This document shows, one piece after another, positions 1 through 8,430 of a stretch of DNA of 64,000 bases (positions are counted from its first letter, which is position 1; the number at the start of each line of letters is the position of its first letter). Source of the DNA: DASTHG01 sp964596925 (lineage in GTDB: Bacteria; Gemmatimonadota; Gemmatimonadetes; Gemmatimonadales; GWC2-71-9); assembly GCA_964596925.1 (NCBI GenBank), contig CAZQWQ010000028.1:62001-126000 (forward strand), in the 5' to 3' direction. Made by a program: the position numbers and the translations under genes. The notes beneath the pieces were generated by a model. It saw nothing but the letters and a program-made list of their open reading frames with translations, made no database searches and was not told where the DNA came from.

Positions 1-259
1 TCGCGAGCTCTTCGCGCAGCGTGACGGGGTCGATCACGTCGTTGCGTTCGGTGAGGCTCACCATCGCCCGGAACAGGATCCGGTGCGCCTCCTTGTAGAA
101 CATCGAGTCGTCCAGCAGCTCCGCCGCTTTGAGCGCGGCGTCCTGGTCGAGCAGCATGGCGCCGAGCACGGCTTGCTCGGCCTCGTTGCTCCACGGGGCG
201 CGTCGCCCCGCGTATTCGAGATCAGCCGTCGAGGAGACGGTGGGCGATGCGGACGTCAT
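1..259 (-). CDS. dnaB: Replicative DNA helicase DnaB, N-terminal part (cut by window edge)
   Basis: Only the first 86 codons are inside the window. The translation begins MTSASPTVSS and then carries the DnaB N-terminal signature NEAEQAVLGAMLLD, followed by the conserved stretch around FYKEAHRILFRAM. DnaB is the hexameric helicase that unwinds the replication fork; this N-terminal domain forms the collar that contacts primase. The start is the ATG whose complement lies at 257-259. That places the first 38 bases inside the 3' end of the uracil-DNA glycosylase gene, an unusually long overlap. No good start exists between the glycosylase stop and the conserved NEAEQ motif. The ATPase domain lies outside the window, so inteins or truncation cannot be judged. 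Confidence 0.9.
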   Translation of the reverse strand, partial: MTSASPTVSSTADLEYAGRRAPWSNEAEQAVLGAMLLDQDAALKAAELLDDSMFYKEAHRILFRAMVSLTERNDVIDPVTLREELA

Positions 260-968
260 CCCAGGTCGGTTTCTTCCAGTTGGGGTTACGCAGGAGGGCG
301 GCCGGGTGGTACGTGACGACCACCGGGATTCCCCGGAACCGGTGCGTCTTGCCGCGCAACGCACCGAGGGATTGCTTGGTGTTCAGGAGCGTCTGGATCG
401 CCGTGTTCCCCATTGCGAGGATCACCTTCGGCTGCAGAATCTCCAACTGCCGGAACAGATACGGAAGGCACGAGGCGATCTCGTCGTACAGTGGAGTCCG
501 GTTCTGCGGCGGGCGGCACTTCACCACGTTGCAGATGAACACCTGCTCGCGCGCTAATCCAATCGCGGCGAGGATCTTCGTGAGCAGCTCCCCCGCCTGC
601 CCGACGAACGGCCGTCCCGTTTCATCTTCGGTTTTCCCTGGACCTTCGCCGATCACGACGAGCCGCGCCGCCGCCGCGCCTTCGCCCGGCACCGTGTGGC
701 GACGATCCTCGCACAGCCGGCATTTTGTGCACGCGGCTACCAGCGTCGCCACGGCGTCGAGCGTCGCCGCCTGCTGCAGCGGATCGGTGCTGAACAGGTC
801 CTGTGCCGGAGGATCGTAGTTCAGGCCTGGCGGCGGCACCACCGCGGCAGGAACGGCGGCCTTGGCCGGAACGGTCCCCTCGGGCGCCGGCGGCACCACC
901 ACCGCGTCCGTTCCCAGGAGTCGTTGCTGTTCCAGATAGGCGCGCGCTAGTGCCCGCCCGTCACTCAC
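222..968 (-). CDS. Uracil-DNA glycosylase, family 4/5 type with Fe-S cluster
   Basis: 248 residues. The protein removes uracil from DNA, starting base excision repair after cytosine deamination. The family motif GEGPGKTEDETGRPFVGQAG lies near residues 107-126 and the active-site HPAALLRNP near 221-229. Cys80, Cys83, Cys151 and Cys167 have the spacing expected for the [4Fe-4S] cluster of thermophile-type family 4 glycosylases. Residues 20-60 form a Pro/Ala-rich N-terminal extension, common in soil and actinobacterial homologues. The ATG overlaps the coaBC stop by 4 bases, so translation is coupled to the upstream operon. Family 4 is favoured over family 5, but the two are hard to separate by eye. 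Confidence 0.9.
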   Translation of the reverse strand: MSDGRALARAYLEQQRLLGTDAVVVPPAPEGTVPAKAAVPAAVVPPPGLNYDPPAQDLFSTDPLQQAATLDAVATLVAACTKCRLCEDRRHTVPGEGAAAARLVVIGEGPGKTEDETGRPFVGQAGELLTKILAAIGLAREQVFICNVVKCRPPQNRTPLYDEIASCLPYLFRQLEILQPKVILAMGNTAIQTLLNTKQSLGALRGKTHRFRGIPVVVTYHPAALLRNPNWKKPTWDDVRIAHRLLDG

Positions 969-2155
969 GTCAAATCGTGCTCCACCATGTCGAGGATTCG
1001 GCGTGCCACGTCACGCTTGTCCTGCAGCGGCAGCTCGGTCTGCGCTCCCGACCGCGCGAGCAGCGTGACTTTGTTCGTGGTCACTTCGAACCCCGCACCG
1101 GGCTCTAGCGCGTCGTTCAGAACCACGTAATCGAGTCGCTTGTCCTTCAGCTTCTTCCGCGCGCGCGCGAGACCGTCTCCGGTTTCGAGCGCGAATCCGA
1201 CGACCACGCACCCGGCGGGTCGCTTGAGAGAACGTAAAATGTCCGGCGTCGGCTCCAACATTACACTGAAACGCCCGCTCTGGCGAGGACGCTTGCGGCT
1301 CGCCTGCTTCACCGCTCGGTAGTCGGCGGGCGCCGCGGCCATGAACAACGCCGCCGCGCCTTCGAGCGCCGCTTGGATCGCGCGCTGCATCTCTTCAGTG
1401 CTCGCCACGCGCACCAGTCTCACACCGGCCGGCGCCGGCAGTGCCGTCGGTCCGCTCACGACGACGACGTCCGCTCCCCGATCGCGCGCGGCTTCGGCCA
1501 GCGCGTAACCCATCCGCCCGCTCGAGGGATTGGTGAGGACCCGAACCGGATCGAGATGCTCGCGGGTGGCGCCCGCACTCACCACCACCTTGCGTCCCTG
1601 CCAGCGCGAATCCGCGCCCAGCAGCCGCAGGGCCGCCGCGAAGATCACCTCGGGCTCGCTCATCCGACCCGGGCGCTCGCTCGGACCCTCCGCCAGCGCG
1701 CCGGTCTCCGGACCGACGAACGTCCAGCCACGGGTGGACAAGACACGGAGATTGGCCTGGGTAGCGGGGTTGGCGTACATCGCGTCGTTCATGGCGGGCG
1801 CGGCCAGGATCGGTCCCGTGCGCGCCAACAGGATGGCGGTGAGGAGATCGTCGGCCATCCCCATGGACGCCCGGGCGAGCAGCTGGGCTGTGGCGGGCGC
1901 CACCACCACGAGGTCGGGTGCTTTCGCGAGCCCGATGTGCGCGAGCGCCCGGCCCGGCTCCCACAGGGAGGTCAGGACCGGGCGCCCGGTGAGCGCTTCG
2001 AACGTCAGCGGCCGCACGAACTCGGCCGCGCCCGCGGTCATCACGACGTCGACCGTCAACCCGCTTTCAACAAGCCGCCGCGCAAGGGTACAGCTCTTGT
2101 AACAGGCGATTCCGCCCGACACGCCAAGGATGACGTGACGGCCGGCGACCGCCAT
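965..2155 (-). CDS. coaBC: Bifunctional phosphopantothenoylcysteine decarboxylase / phosphopantothenate-cysteine ligase
   Basis: 396 residues, normal length for CoaBC (Dfp). It carries out two successive steps of coenzyme A synthesis: CTP-dependent ligation of cysteine to 4'-phosphopantothenate (CoaB half) and FMN-dependent decarboxylation (CoaC half). The CoaC half (1-180) has the flavoprotein start GVSGGIACYK, the catalytic His73 in AHIGLAK and the substrate motif PAMNDAMY at 120-127. The CoaB half starts near 186 with VVVSAGATRE and the SSGRMG nucleotide motif. The flap Cys of the E. coli ACG motif is Glu (AEG, near 155-157); this position also varies in other phyla. Its ATG shares one base with the rpoZ stop (TGATG). 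Confidence 0.95.
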   Translation of the reverse strand: MAVAGRHVILGVSGGIACYKSCTLARRLVESGLTVDVVMTAGAAEFVRPLTFEALTGRPVLTSLWEPGRALAHIGLAKAPDLVVVAPATAQLLARASMGMADDLLTAILLARTGPILAAPAMNDAMYANPATQANLRVLSTRGWTFVGPETGALAEGPSERPGRMSEPEVIFAAALRLLGADSRWQGRKVVVSAGATREHLDPVRVLTNPSSGRMGYALAEAARDRGADVVVVSGPTALPAPAGVRLVRVASTEEMQRAIQAALEGAAALFMAAAPADYRAVKQASRKRPRQSGRFSVMLEPTPDILRSLKRPAGCVVVGFALETGDGLARARKKLKDKRLDYVVLNDALEPGAGFEVTTNKVTLLARSGAQTELPLQDKRDVARRILDMVEHDLT

Positions 2156-2367
2156 CAGACCTCCTGCCGCCGCCGCCGCACCAGCTTGTACTTCAAGTGG
2201 CCCTGCACCAGCTCCGCCAGGGCCCGCGTCGTCAGCTTCTGCTCGAATTCGACGCTGCGGTCCCGTGGAAACTCGTTGACAAACCGCGCGAATCGCGCGG
2301 CCACCAGGACGCCCAGGTACTTGTTCTGGGTCTGGTTTGACACTTCATGAGGGGTGACGATCCGCAT
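2155..2367 (-). CDS. rpoZ: RNA polymerase omega subunit
   Basis: 70 residues, a normal size for omega. Omega binds the beta-prime C-terminus and helps assemble RNA polymerase. The recognisable parts are NKYLGVLVAARFAR near 15-28 and KLTTRALAELVQG near 44-56, matching the omega helical core. It sits ten bases after gmk and overlaps coaBC by one base, the common bacterial order gmk-rpoZ-coaBC, which supports the call for such a short protein. A basic C-terminal tail (VRRRRQEV) replaces the acidic tail seen in E. coli. Confidence 0.88.
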   Translation of the reverse strand: MRIVTPHEVSNQTQNKYLGVLVAARFARFVNEFPRDRSVEFEQKLTTRALAELVQGHLKYKLVRRRRQEV

Positions 2368-2377
2368 TCATCTTCTC

Positions 2378-3025
2378 CTATGGTTCCTGCCGATGACGAT
2401 CCGCTTCCACTACCAGTTCGTTCACGAGTGTTTCGAGGCGATCCGCGGGAGGCCGATGTCGCCCCGCCCCATCCGCATCAATGATCGATCCCACTTCGGT
2501 CACCGCGTGCGCCAGCTCGTCGTTGATGACGATGTGCTCCCAGGACAGTCCCTGGCGAATCTCCCAAATGGCCCGGTCGGCGCGCCGGGCGAGTGATTCC
2601 CTGGATTCCGTCTCGCGCCCCACCAGTCGGCCCATCCACTCCCGGCCGCTGGGCGGCAGGATGAAGATCCGCATCGATTGCGGTGGTGGGCGGCGCTGCC
2701 ACACCTGGTCCGCGCCCTGCACTTCGATGTCGAGCAGCACGTGCCGTCCAGACGCGAGCACGGCGTCCACCTCACCCTTCAGGGTCCCATACAGGTTGCC
2801 CGCGTACGTGGCCCACTCCAAAAATTCTTCCGCCGCGATCCGACGCTCAAATTCGGCGCGGGTCACGAAATGATACGCCCCTCCATCCACTTCCCCGGAG
2901 CGCGGCGCCCGGGTCGTGGCCGACACCGAATAGCCCACGTCGGTTCGCCGCTGCAGCAGCGCCCGCGTAATCGTCGTCTTGCCGCCGCCCGACGGGGCGG
3001 ACAGGATGACGATCCGCGACGTCAC
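2378..3025 (-). CDS. gmk: Guanylate kinase
   Basis: 215 residues. It phosphorylates GMP to GDP with ATP in the cytoplasm. The P-loop APSGGGKTT lies at 10-18, where most homologues read GPSGVGKGT. The GMP-binding region SVSATTRAPRSGEVDGGAYHF is near 33-53 and LLDIEVQGADQV follows near 96-107. Residues 185-215 go somewhat beyond the usual end. Its ATG overlaps the yicC stop by 4 bases, so it is translated from the yicC message. The yicC-gmk-rpoZ order is widely conserved. Confidence 0.94.
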   Translation of the reverse strand: MTSRIVILSAPSGGGKTTITRALLQRRTDVGYSVSATTRAPRSGEVDGGAYHFVTRAEFERRIAAEEFLEWATYAGNLYGTLKGEVDAVLASGRHVLLDIEVQGADQVWQRRPPPQSMRIFILPPSGREWMGRLVGRETESRESLARRADRAIWEIRQGLSWEHIVINDELAHAVTEVGSIIDADGAGRHRPPADRLETLVNELVVEADRHRQEP

Positions 3026-3894
3026 TCCAGATTCTCCAGCTGCTCCCGGAACCGCTCCAGCTCGCCTTTCATCGCGATCACCGCCTGGGTGATCGCGGCG
3101 TCGTTCGCCTTCGAGCCCATCGTATTCGTCTCGCGCAACAGCTCCTGCGCGAGGAAGCCGAGCTGCTTGCCGACCGCCGCCTCACCGCCCAGCGCGCCGC
3201 GACACGCCGCCACATGAGTCTGAAACCGCACCAGCTCCTCGCTGATGTCCACCCGGTCGGCGAGCAAGGCGATTTCCACAGCCAGTCGCTGCTCGTCCAC
3301 CGCTACCCCGGCCGAGAGCTCGGCGACGTTCTTGCGCAACCGGGCGAGCTCGGTGGTGAGCCGCTCCGGAGCGCGCGCCGCAATGGTCCGCGCGCCCGCC
3401 TCGAGTGCCTCGAGCCGCTCCAGCAGATCGGCGGCGAGCGCCCGACCCTCGCGCTCGCGCATCACCAGCACCTCCGCGGCCGCCTGCTCGACGATCGGTT
3501 GCAGGTCGCCCCAGGGCACCACCGCCCCGTTGCTCGACACGGTCAGTACGTCCGGATGCCGCGCCACAAAGCCGAGGTCGGGGTCGCCCTTCAGGCGCAG
3601 CGATTTTTTCAGCTCCCGCAGCGCTCGTACGACCTGTTTCGCGCGCTCGAGATCGAGCGCGACCGCTCCAGCCGTCTGCGGCGGCTCGAGCCACCGTGCG
3701 GTGAGCGCCACGTGACCCCGCTCCAGCAACGCCCGCAGCCGCTCGCGTACCTCACTCTCGAGCCCGGCGAGGTCGTACGGAAGCTTGAGCTGCGGATTGA
3801 AATAACGATGGTTGACGGCGCGGATCTCCACCCGCAACCGCCCACCCGCGACCGACCCTTCAGCGGCGCCGAACCCCGTCATGCTCCGCGGCAC
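3022..3894 (-). CDS. yicC: YicC family endoribonuclease
   Basis: 290 residues, the usual size. YicC family proteins are stress-linked endoribonucleases; the E. coli protein acts on the sRNA RyhB. The N-terminal signature SMTGFGAAEG and the C-terminal ETNTMGSKANDA ... LERFREQLENLE match the family's N-terminal and DUF1732 parts. The start taken is GTG, giving MPRSMTGFG, in line with the usual family start. An ATG four codons later at 3882 is the alternative. There is no Shine-Dalgarno sequence, and a -10-like TAAGCT ends only 8 bases upstream, so the message may be leaderless. First gene of the yicC-gmk-rpoZ-coaBC-udg-dnaB unit. Confidence 0.93.
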   Translation of the reverse strand: MPRSMTGFGAAEGSVAGGRLRVEIRAVNHRYFNPQLKLPYDLAGLESEVRERLRALLERGHVALTARWLEPPQTAGAVALDLERAKQVVRALRELKKSLRLKGDPDLGFVARHPDVLTVSSNGAVVPWGDLQPIVEQAAAEVLVMREREGRALAADLLERLEALEAGARTIAARAPERLTTELARLRKNVAELSAGVAVDEQRLAVEIALLADRVDISEELVRFQTHVAACRGALGGEAAVGKQLGFLAQELLRETNTMGSKANDAAITQAVIAMKGELERFREQLENLE

Positions 3895-3902
3895 AGACTT
3901 TA

Positions 3903-3931
3903 AGCTTAGTCGCGGAAAGCACTTAGGTCAA
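3903..3931 (-). promoter_or_regulatory. Promoter of the yicC-gmk-rpoZ-coaBC operon
   Basis: On the minus strand there is a -35 TTGACC (3926-3931), a 17-base spacer and a -10 TAAGCT (3903-3908). The same -35 with its flank, ATTGACCTAAGT, recurs upstream of the ribonuclease gene at 46727-46738, also followed by a 17-base spacer and a -10. The predicted transcription start falls within 1 to 3 bases of the yicC GTG. Confidence 0.55.
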
Positions 3932-3937
3932 TCGGCC

Positions 3938-5731
3938 CTAATTGCGGAAGAACCATTGCACGCCGTAGTACTGTGCGTGCTTCGGGTACCCGAGGCCCGT
4001 CACGTAGCTACCACGCATGCCGTTGTAGTTGCGGGTCATCCAGTAGGCGGTGAACTCGGCGATGCGCATCTCGATGTTGGTCTCGACGAAGGTGGCCGGA
4101 CGCATGGGAATCTGGGCGCCGGTCGAATCGCGCCCGCCGAGGTTGGAGCCGCTCCAGGATTCGGCCGCCACCTCGCCGCGGAGCGCGAACACGCCACTCT
4201 TGTACACGCGCCAAAATTTCGAATAGAACGCGATCGACACGCGGCCGTGCGTCGGCGGCTCGAAATCCCCACCGCCCGTGATCGGATCGAAATACCACCC
4301 GGAGAGCTGCAGCCCCGGCAGCGGCCGCAGCGCCACGAACGCGGTAGCGTAGGTGCTGTGCGGCATTGGTCCGAGCGAGGCAACCGGACGGATCCCGGCC
4401 GCAAAATCGATCGGCTGGAACGGGTCCCGGCGAATCTCGCCTGCTTCGAGAGTCACGCGGCCTCTCAGCAGGTCCCAGCGCACGAACGCGGCGAAGTCGG
4501 TGGCTCGCTGGAACGTATCGGAGCGCACGACCGGCGCCTGGAAGTCTTCGAACCAGCTCACCTCGCCGCGCGCCGAAAGGCCGAGCGGCAGCTGCAGTCC
4601 GCCCGAGACCTGGGCGCGGTTGCCGTGACCCTTGTCACCGTAATGCGCGCGGCGAGCATTCGCGGCGATCGACATGAACGGCAACGGCTGCCAGGCGGCC
4701 CGCGCCTCGACCTGAAACGGTCGCGCCGCGTCCTGGACCCGAACGGTGACCCCGGCCGACGCCCGCGAGCGGGTCTCGCTCAGGTCCAGGATCGCCTGGT
4801 AGAGTGTCCGGTCTTGCACCAGCGAGTCCTTCGACGCCTGAGAACGCGCCAGCGTGAGCCCGAGCCGGGGACCGAGTCCGTCGCCACGCAACGCCACGAA
4901 GGCCCGCAGGATCCCATCCGAGCGCCGCTGCTTCCAGCCGTCTACAATGGATCCCTCCGCGGCGCGACTCCACGCGGAGCTGACGATCTGGTAGGAGATC
5001 CCGAAGCGCCCACTGGGCACGTACTCCGCCTTCAGCCAGAGGTCCGTGCTGTTGAACCCCGTCGTGGAGGTGCCCGTGATTCCGTCGATATTGCGGTAGT
5101 CGGCCGAGAGCGACAGCCCGAGTCCGGAGCGCCAGCGTTTGGAGAATCCGCCGCGGTACTGGGCGATGGAGTTGCCTCCGGTACTGATGCGCACCTCGGT
5201 ACGCGGCATCGTCGAGCGCGGGCGCGTGGAGACGAGGTACACTCGCAACGTGGACGCGCGTACCTCGATGTCGATGCGCTCGAGTGGGGCGATTGGCACG
5301 CGCGCCGGGTCGAGCCACACCGAGTCCCGGCCCAAGGGGAGATAGGGCACGCCGTCCCAGAACAGCTCGAGCCCCAATGGCCCGTGGCCGCCGTACACGG
5401 CGATCTCGGCGGCGCCAAACCACCCACCCCGCGCCACGTAGACCCCCGGAATGTGAGCGAGCAGATCCCCGAGCGTCGTGATGTTCGAGAACACGAGGGA
5501 ATCGACGTCGTAGCTCGAGCGGAAGCCGCGTGCCAGGGGACCCGGAGCGATCGCCGCGGCAAACGCCGGGAGATACCGCTCGAGCGTGTCCCGGGCGTTG
5601 CTGTCCGGCGCCTGTACCACCGTGGAATCGGCGCCCGACGGGGGAGGCCGGGGCGGAACCGTGTCCGCCTGCGCCGCTGCCCCACGCCACGCGACCAGGA
5701 GAGCCCCCGCCATGAGGAGGCTCCGGCGCAT
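3938..5731 (-). CDS. TonB-dependent receptor-like outer-membrane protein (plug plus barrel)
   Basis: 597 residues. It begins with a signal peptide (MRRSLLMAGALLVAWRGAAA). A plug-like domain near 80-180 contains a receptor-plug pattern (TLGDLLAHIPGVYV, then VYGGHGPLGLELFWDGVPY). Long amphipathic beta-strand segments follow, ending in Phe-Arg-Asn at the outer-membrane-style C-terminus (YYGVQWFFRN). True TonB-dependent receptors are usually longer; this one is short and no TonB box is obvious, so it may be a plug-containing barrel without classical import function. It is the last gene after gltA-icd-pepA, with its ATG sharing one base with the pepA stop. The substrate is unknown. Confidence 0.75.
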   Translation of the reverse strand: MRRSLLMAGALLVAWRGAAAQADTVPPRPPPSGADSTVVQAPDSNARDTLERYLPAFAAAIAPGPLARGFRSSYDVDSLVFSNITTLGDLLAHIPGVYVARGGWFGAAEIAVYGGHGPLGLELFWDGVPYLPLGRDSVWLDPARVPIAPLERIDIEVRASTLRVYLVSTRPRSTMPRTEVRISTGGNSIAQYRGGFSKRWRSGLGLSLSADYRNIDGITGTSTTGFNSTDLWLKAEYVPSGRFGISYQIVSSAWSRAAEGSIVDGWKQRRSDGILRAFVALRGDGLGPRLGLTLARSQASKDSLVQDRTLYQAILDLSETRSRASAGVTVRVQDAARPFQVEARAAWQPLPFMSIAANARRAHYGDKGHGNRAQVSGGLQLPLGLSARGEVSWFEDFQAPVVRSDTFQRATDFAAFVRWDLLRGRVTLEAGEIRRDPFQPIDFAAGIRPVASLGPMPHSTYATAFVALRPLPGLQLSGWYFDPITGGGDFEPPTHGRVSIAFYSKFWRVYKSGVFALRGEVAAESWSGSNLGGRDSTGAQIPMRPATFVETNIEMRIAEFTAYWMTRNYNGMRGSYVTGLGYPKHAQYYGVQWFFRN

Positions 5732-7221
5732 CAGGCCTCGGCGCGACGCAACAGGAACTCGGTGAACAGACGCACGCCGAACGCCGTCGGTCCCTTGGAT
5801 TGGTGCGGCGCTTCGGCGTCGGTGTAGGCCGTGCCGGCAATGTCGAGATGGACCCAGGGGAACCCTTCGACGAACTCCCGCAGGAACCAGCCACCGGCGA
5901 TGGGTCCCGCCCCGCGGCCCCCCGAATTTTTCACGTCGGCGATGTCGGACTTGATGAGGTCACGGTACTCCTCCCACAGCGGCAGCGGCCAGCAGCGCTC
6001 CCCCGCCCGCTCGCCGGCTTCGCGTACCTCGGCGATCAGCGCGTCGTCGGTGCCCATGATGCCGCTCGCCTGCGAGCCCAGCGCGATCACCACCGCGCCG
6101 GTGAGCGTCGCGGCGTCGAGCACCGCGGCCGGTTTGTAGCGCCGCGCGTACGACAAGGCGTCGCACAGGATCAGTCGGCCTTCAGCATCGGTGTTCACGA
6201 TCTCGATCGTCTTGCCGAGGTGGCTCTTCACGACGTCCCCCGGTTTCACCGCCGTGCCCGAGGGGAGGTTCTCGGTGGAGGGGATGAGACCCACGACGTT
6301 GAGCTTCGGCTTGACCCGTCCCAGGACCTCGAACGTGCCGAGCACGGCCGCCGCTCCCGACATGTCGTACTTCATTTCCTCCATGTTCGGGGCCGGCTTG
6401 ATCGAGATCCCACCGGAATCGAACGTGATGCCTTTCCCGATCAGCACCACCGGGGCCGCGTCCCCGGCACCGCGGTGTTCGAGCACAATGAATCGCGGTT
6501 CTTCCGCGCTCCCCTGCGCGACGGCGAGCAACGCGCCCATCGCTTCTTTCCGGAGCTCCGCGGGTCCGAGGACCGTAATCGCGAATCCATAGGTTCGAGC
6601 CAGTGTCGCGGCCTGCTCGGCAAGGTAGGTCGGGGTACACACATTGCCCGGCTGCATCTGGAGCTGCCGGGCAAAGAGATGCCCTGCGGCCACCGCGTCG
6701 CCCAGCAGTCGCCCCGCCTCGGCCTGTTTCGCGTCGGCGGCGTCCACCGCCACATCCACGCCCGTGATCGCCCCGCGTAGCTCGTCGCTCGGACGCTTGA
6801 GATCGATAAACGCCCAGCCGCCGTGCGCCGCTCCCTCCACCGCCGCCTGCACCAGCTCTCGGATCGGCATGCCGTTGCGCCCCTCGACGGTCACGGAGAA
6901 CGCGAGCCGCCCGGTGCCGAGTGCGCGTGCCCGCTTCGCCGCGACGGCCGCGGCGCGGCGCACCGCACTACCCCGCACCTCGGCCGCCTTCCCCATGCCG
7001 ACCAGCAACACGCGCCGAGCCTTGCCCGCTCCGTAGACCAGCAGCGTTTCATCGCGCTTGCCCTTGAAGTCGCCGCTGGCCAGCGCCCGGCCGATCGCAC
7101 CGCCGGTGGCCTGGTCGAGTGGGGTGAGGGCCGCCGGGAGCTCCACGCCGGCGGTGACCGCCACGGCGAGCAGCGGCGTTTCGATATCCGTCACCGCCTG
7201 CGTCGTGATCGTACTGTTCAT
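5731..7221 (-). CDS. pepA: Leucyl aminopeptidase (M17 family)
   Basis: 496 residues, normal length. It is a cytosolic aminopeptidase with two metal ions that trims N-terminal residues from peptides. The C-terminal catalytic domain shows GKGITFDSGG with Lys263 and Asp268, MKYDMSGAA with Asp286, and the hallmark NTDAEGRL at 343-350 with Asp345, Glu347 and Arg349. The N-terminal macro-like domain (1-165) is more divergent, as usual. Its ATG overlaps the icd stop by 4 bases. The link with two TCA cycle genes is probably operon convenience. Confidence 0.95.
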   Translation of the reverse strand: MNSTITTQAVTDIETPLLAVAVTAGVELPAALTPLDQATGGAIGRALASGDFKGKRDETLLVYGAGKARRVLLVGMGKAAEVRGSAVRRAAAVAAKRARALGTGRLAFSVTVEGRNGMPIRELVQAAVEGAAHGGWAFIDLKRPSDELRGAITGVDVAVDAADAKQAEAGRLLGDAVAAGHLFARQLQMQPGNVCTPTYLAEQAATLARTYGFAITVLGPAELRKEAMGALLAVAQGSAEEPRFIVLEHRGAGDAAPVVLIGKGITFDSGGISIKPAPNMEEMKYDMSGAAAVLGTFEVLGRVKPKLNVVGLIPSTENLPSGTAVKPGDVVKSHLGKTIEIVNTDAEGRLILCDALSYARRYKPAAVLDAATLTGAVVIALGSQASGIMGTDDALIAEVREAGERAGERCWPLPLWEEYRDLIKSDIADVKNSGGRGAGPIAGGWFLREFVEGFPWVHLDIAGTAYTDAEAPHQSKGPTAFGVRLFTEFLLRRAEA

Positions 7222-8426
7222 GCGAGGTGCTCGATGATCGCGTCCGCGAACGTGGAGGTGGAAACCTCGGTTGCCCCGGGCATCTGCCGGGCGAGATCGT
7301 AGGTGACACGACCGGCGGCGATGGCGCCCTCGAGCCCGCGCTCGATGGCCCGCGCCGTTTCGACCCAGCCCAGCTCCTCGAACATCATCACGCCAGACAG
7401 GATGACGCTGCCCGGGTTCACCTTGTCCAGCCCGGCGTATTTCGGTGCGGTGCCGTGGGTCGCCTCGTACACCGCGAAGCCGTCCCCGACGTTTCCGCCG
7501 GGGGCGAGGCCCAGCCCGCCCACTTGGGCGGCGCAGGCGTCGGAGAGGTAGTCGCCGTTCAGGTTCGGTGTCGCGATCACGGAATACTCGTCGGGACGGA
7601 GCAGCACCTGCTGGAACATCGCGTCCGCGATGCGGTCCTTGATGACGACCTTGCCGTCCGCCTTGCCCCCGCCCTTGCCGAGGTCCGCCTCGGCGATGGT
7701 CCGATCGGCGAAGCGCTCCCGCGCGACCTCATAGCCCCAGTCGCGAAACGCGCCCTCGGTGAACTTCATGATGTTGCCTTTGTGCACCAGCGTGACCGAC
7801 GGGCGTTCGGCGTCGATCGCGTAGCGAATGGCCTTCGCCACCAGGCGCTGGGAGCCGAAACGCGACATCGGCTTGATGCCGATCGCGCTGCCGGCCCGGA
7901 CCTTCTTGCCGAGCCGTGTCTCCAGCACCTCGATCAGCTCGTTCGCCTCCTTGCTCTCCGCCTGGAACTCAATGCCGGCGTACACGTCCTCGATGTTCTC
8001 GCGGAAGATGACGACGTTCAGCTTTCCCGGATCCTTCACCGGCGCCGGAACGCCTCGGAACCAACGCACCGGGCGGATGCAGGCGTACAGATCGAGCAGC
8101 TGGCGCAGCGCGACGTTCAGGGAGCGAATGCCACCGCCGACCGGAGTCGTGAGCGGACCTTTGATTGCCACGCGATGGGCGCGGATGACATCCAGCGTCG
8201 CATCGGGGAGCCAGCTCCCGGTCGCCTTGTGTGCCTTTTCCCCGGCGAGCACCTCGTGCCAGTCGACCCGGCGCTTGCCTCCGGAGGTGCGCTCCACGGC
8301 CGCGTCGAACACGCGGCGCGCCGCGCGCCAGATGTCGGGCCCGGTGCCGTCTCCTTCGATGAACGGAATGACGGGCGTGTCTGGGACGACCCAGCGCCCA
8401 TCGCGGAAGTCGATTGGAGTCCCCAT
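7218..8426 (-). CDS. icd: Isocitrate dehydrogenase, NADP-dependent
   Basis: 402 residues. It converts isocitrate to 2-oxoglutarate in the TCA cycle. The family features are FIEGDGTGPDIW near 22-33, the substrate loop region SLNVALRQLLDLYACIRPV, and VIFRENIEDVYAGIEF. NADP preference is indicated by the Lys-Tyr pair in THGTAPKYAGLDKVNPGS, the same as E. coli Lys344-Tyr345. It follows the citrate synthase gene by 4 bases and overlaps pepA by 4 bases, so gltA and icd are probably co-expressed. Confidence 0.95.
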   Translation of the reverse strand: MGTPIDFRDGRWVVPDTPVIPFIEGDGTGPDIWRAARRVFDAAVERTSGGKRRVDWHEVLAGEKAHKATGSWLPDATLDVIRAHRVAIKGPLTTPVGGGIRSLNVALRQLLDLYACIRPVRWFRGVPAPVKDPGKLNVVIFRENIEDVYAGIEFQAESKEANELIEVLETRLGKKVRAGSAIGIKPMSRFGSQRLVAKAIRYAIDAERPSVTLVHKGNIMKFTEGAFRDWGYEVARERFADRTIAEADLGKGGGKADGKVVIKDRIADAMFQQVLLRPDEYSVIATPNLNGDYLSDACAAQVGGLGLAPGGNVGDGFAVYEATHGTAPKYAGLDKVNPGSVILSGVMMFEELGWVETARAIERGLEGAIAAGRVTYDLARQMPGATEVSTSTFADAIIEHLA

Positions 8427-8430
8427 CGTG

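Noticed and set aside
3812..5827. Long plus-strand open frame (671 codons) over the TonB-receptor-like gene
   Set aside because: It is antisense to a gene with a signal peptide, plug and barrel. Its translation is Arg/His-rich with no family pattern, as expected for a shadow frame in high-GC DNA.
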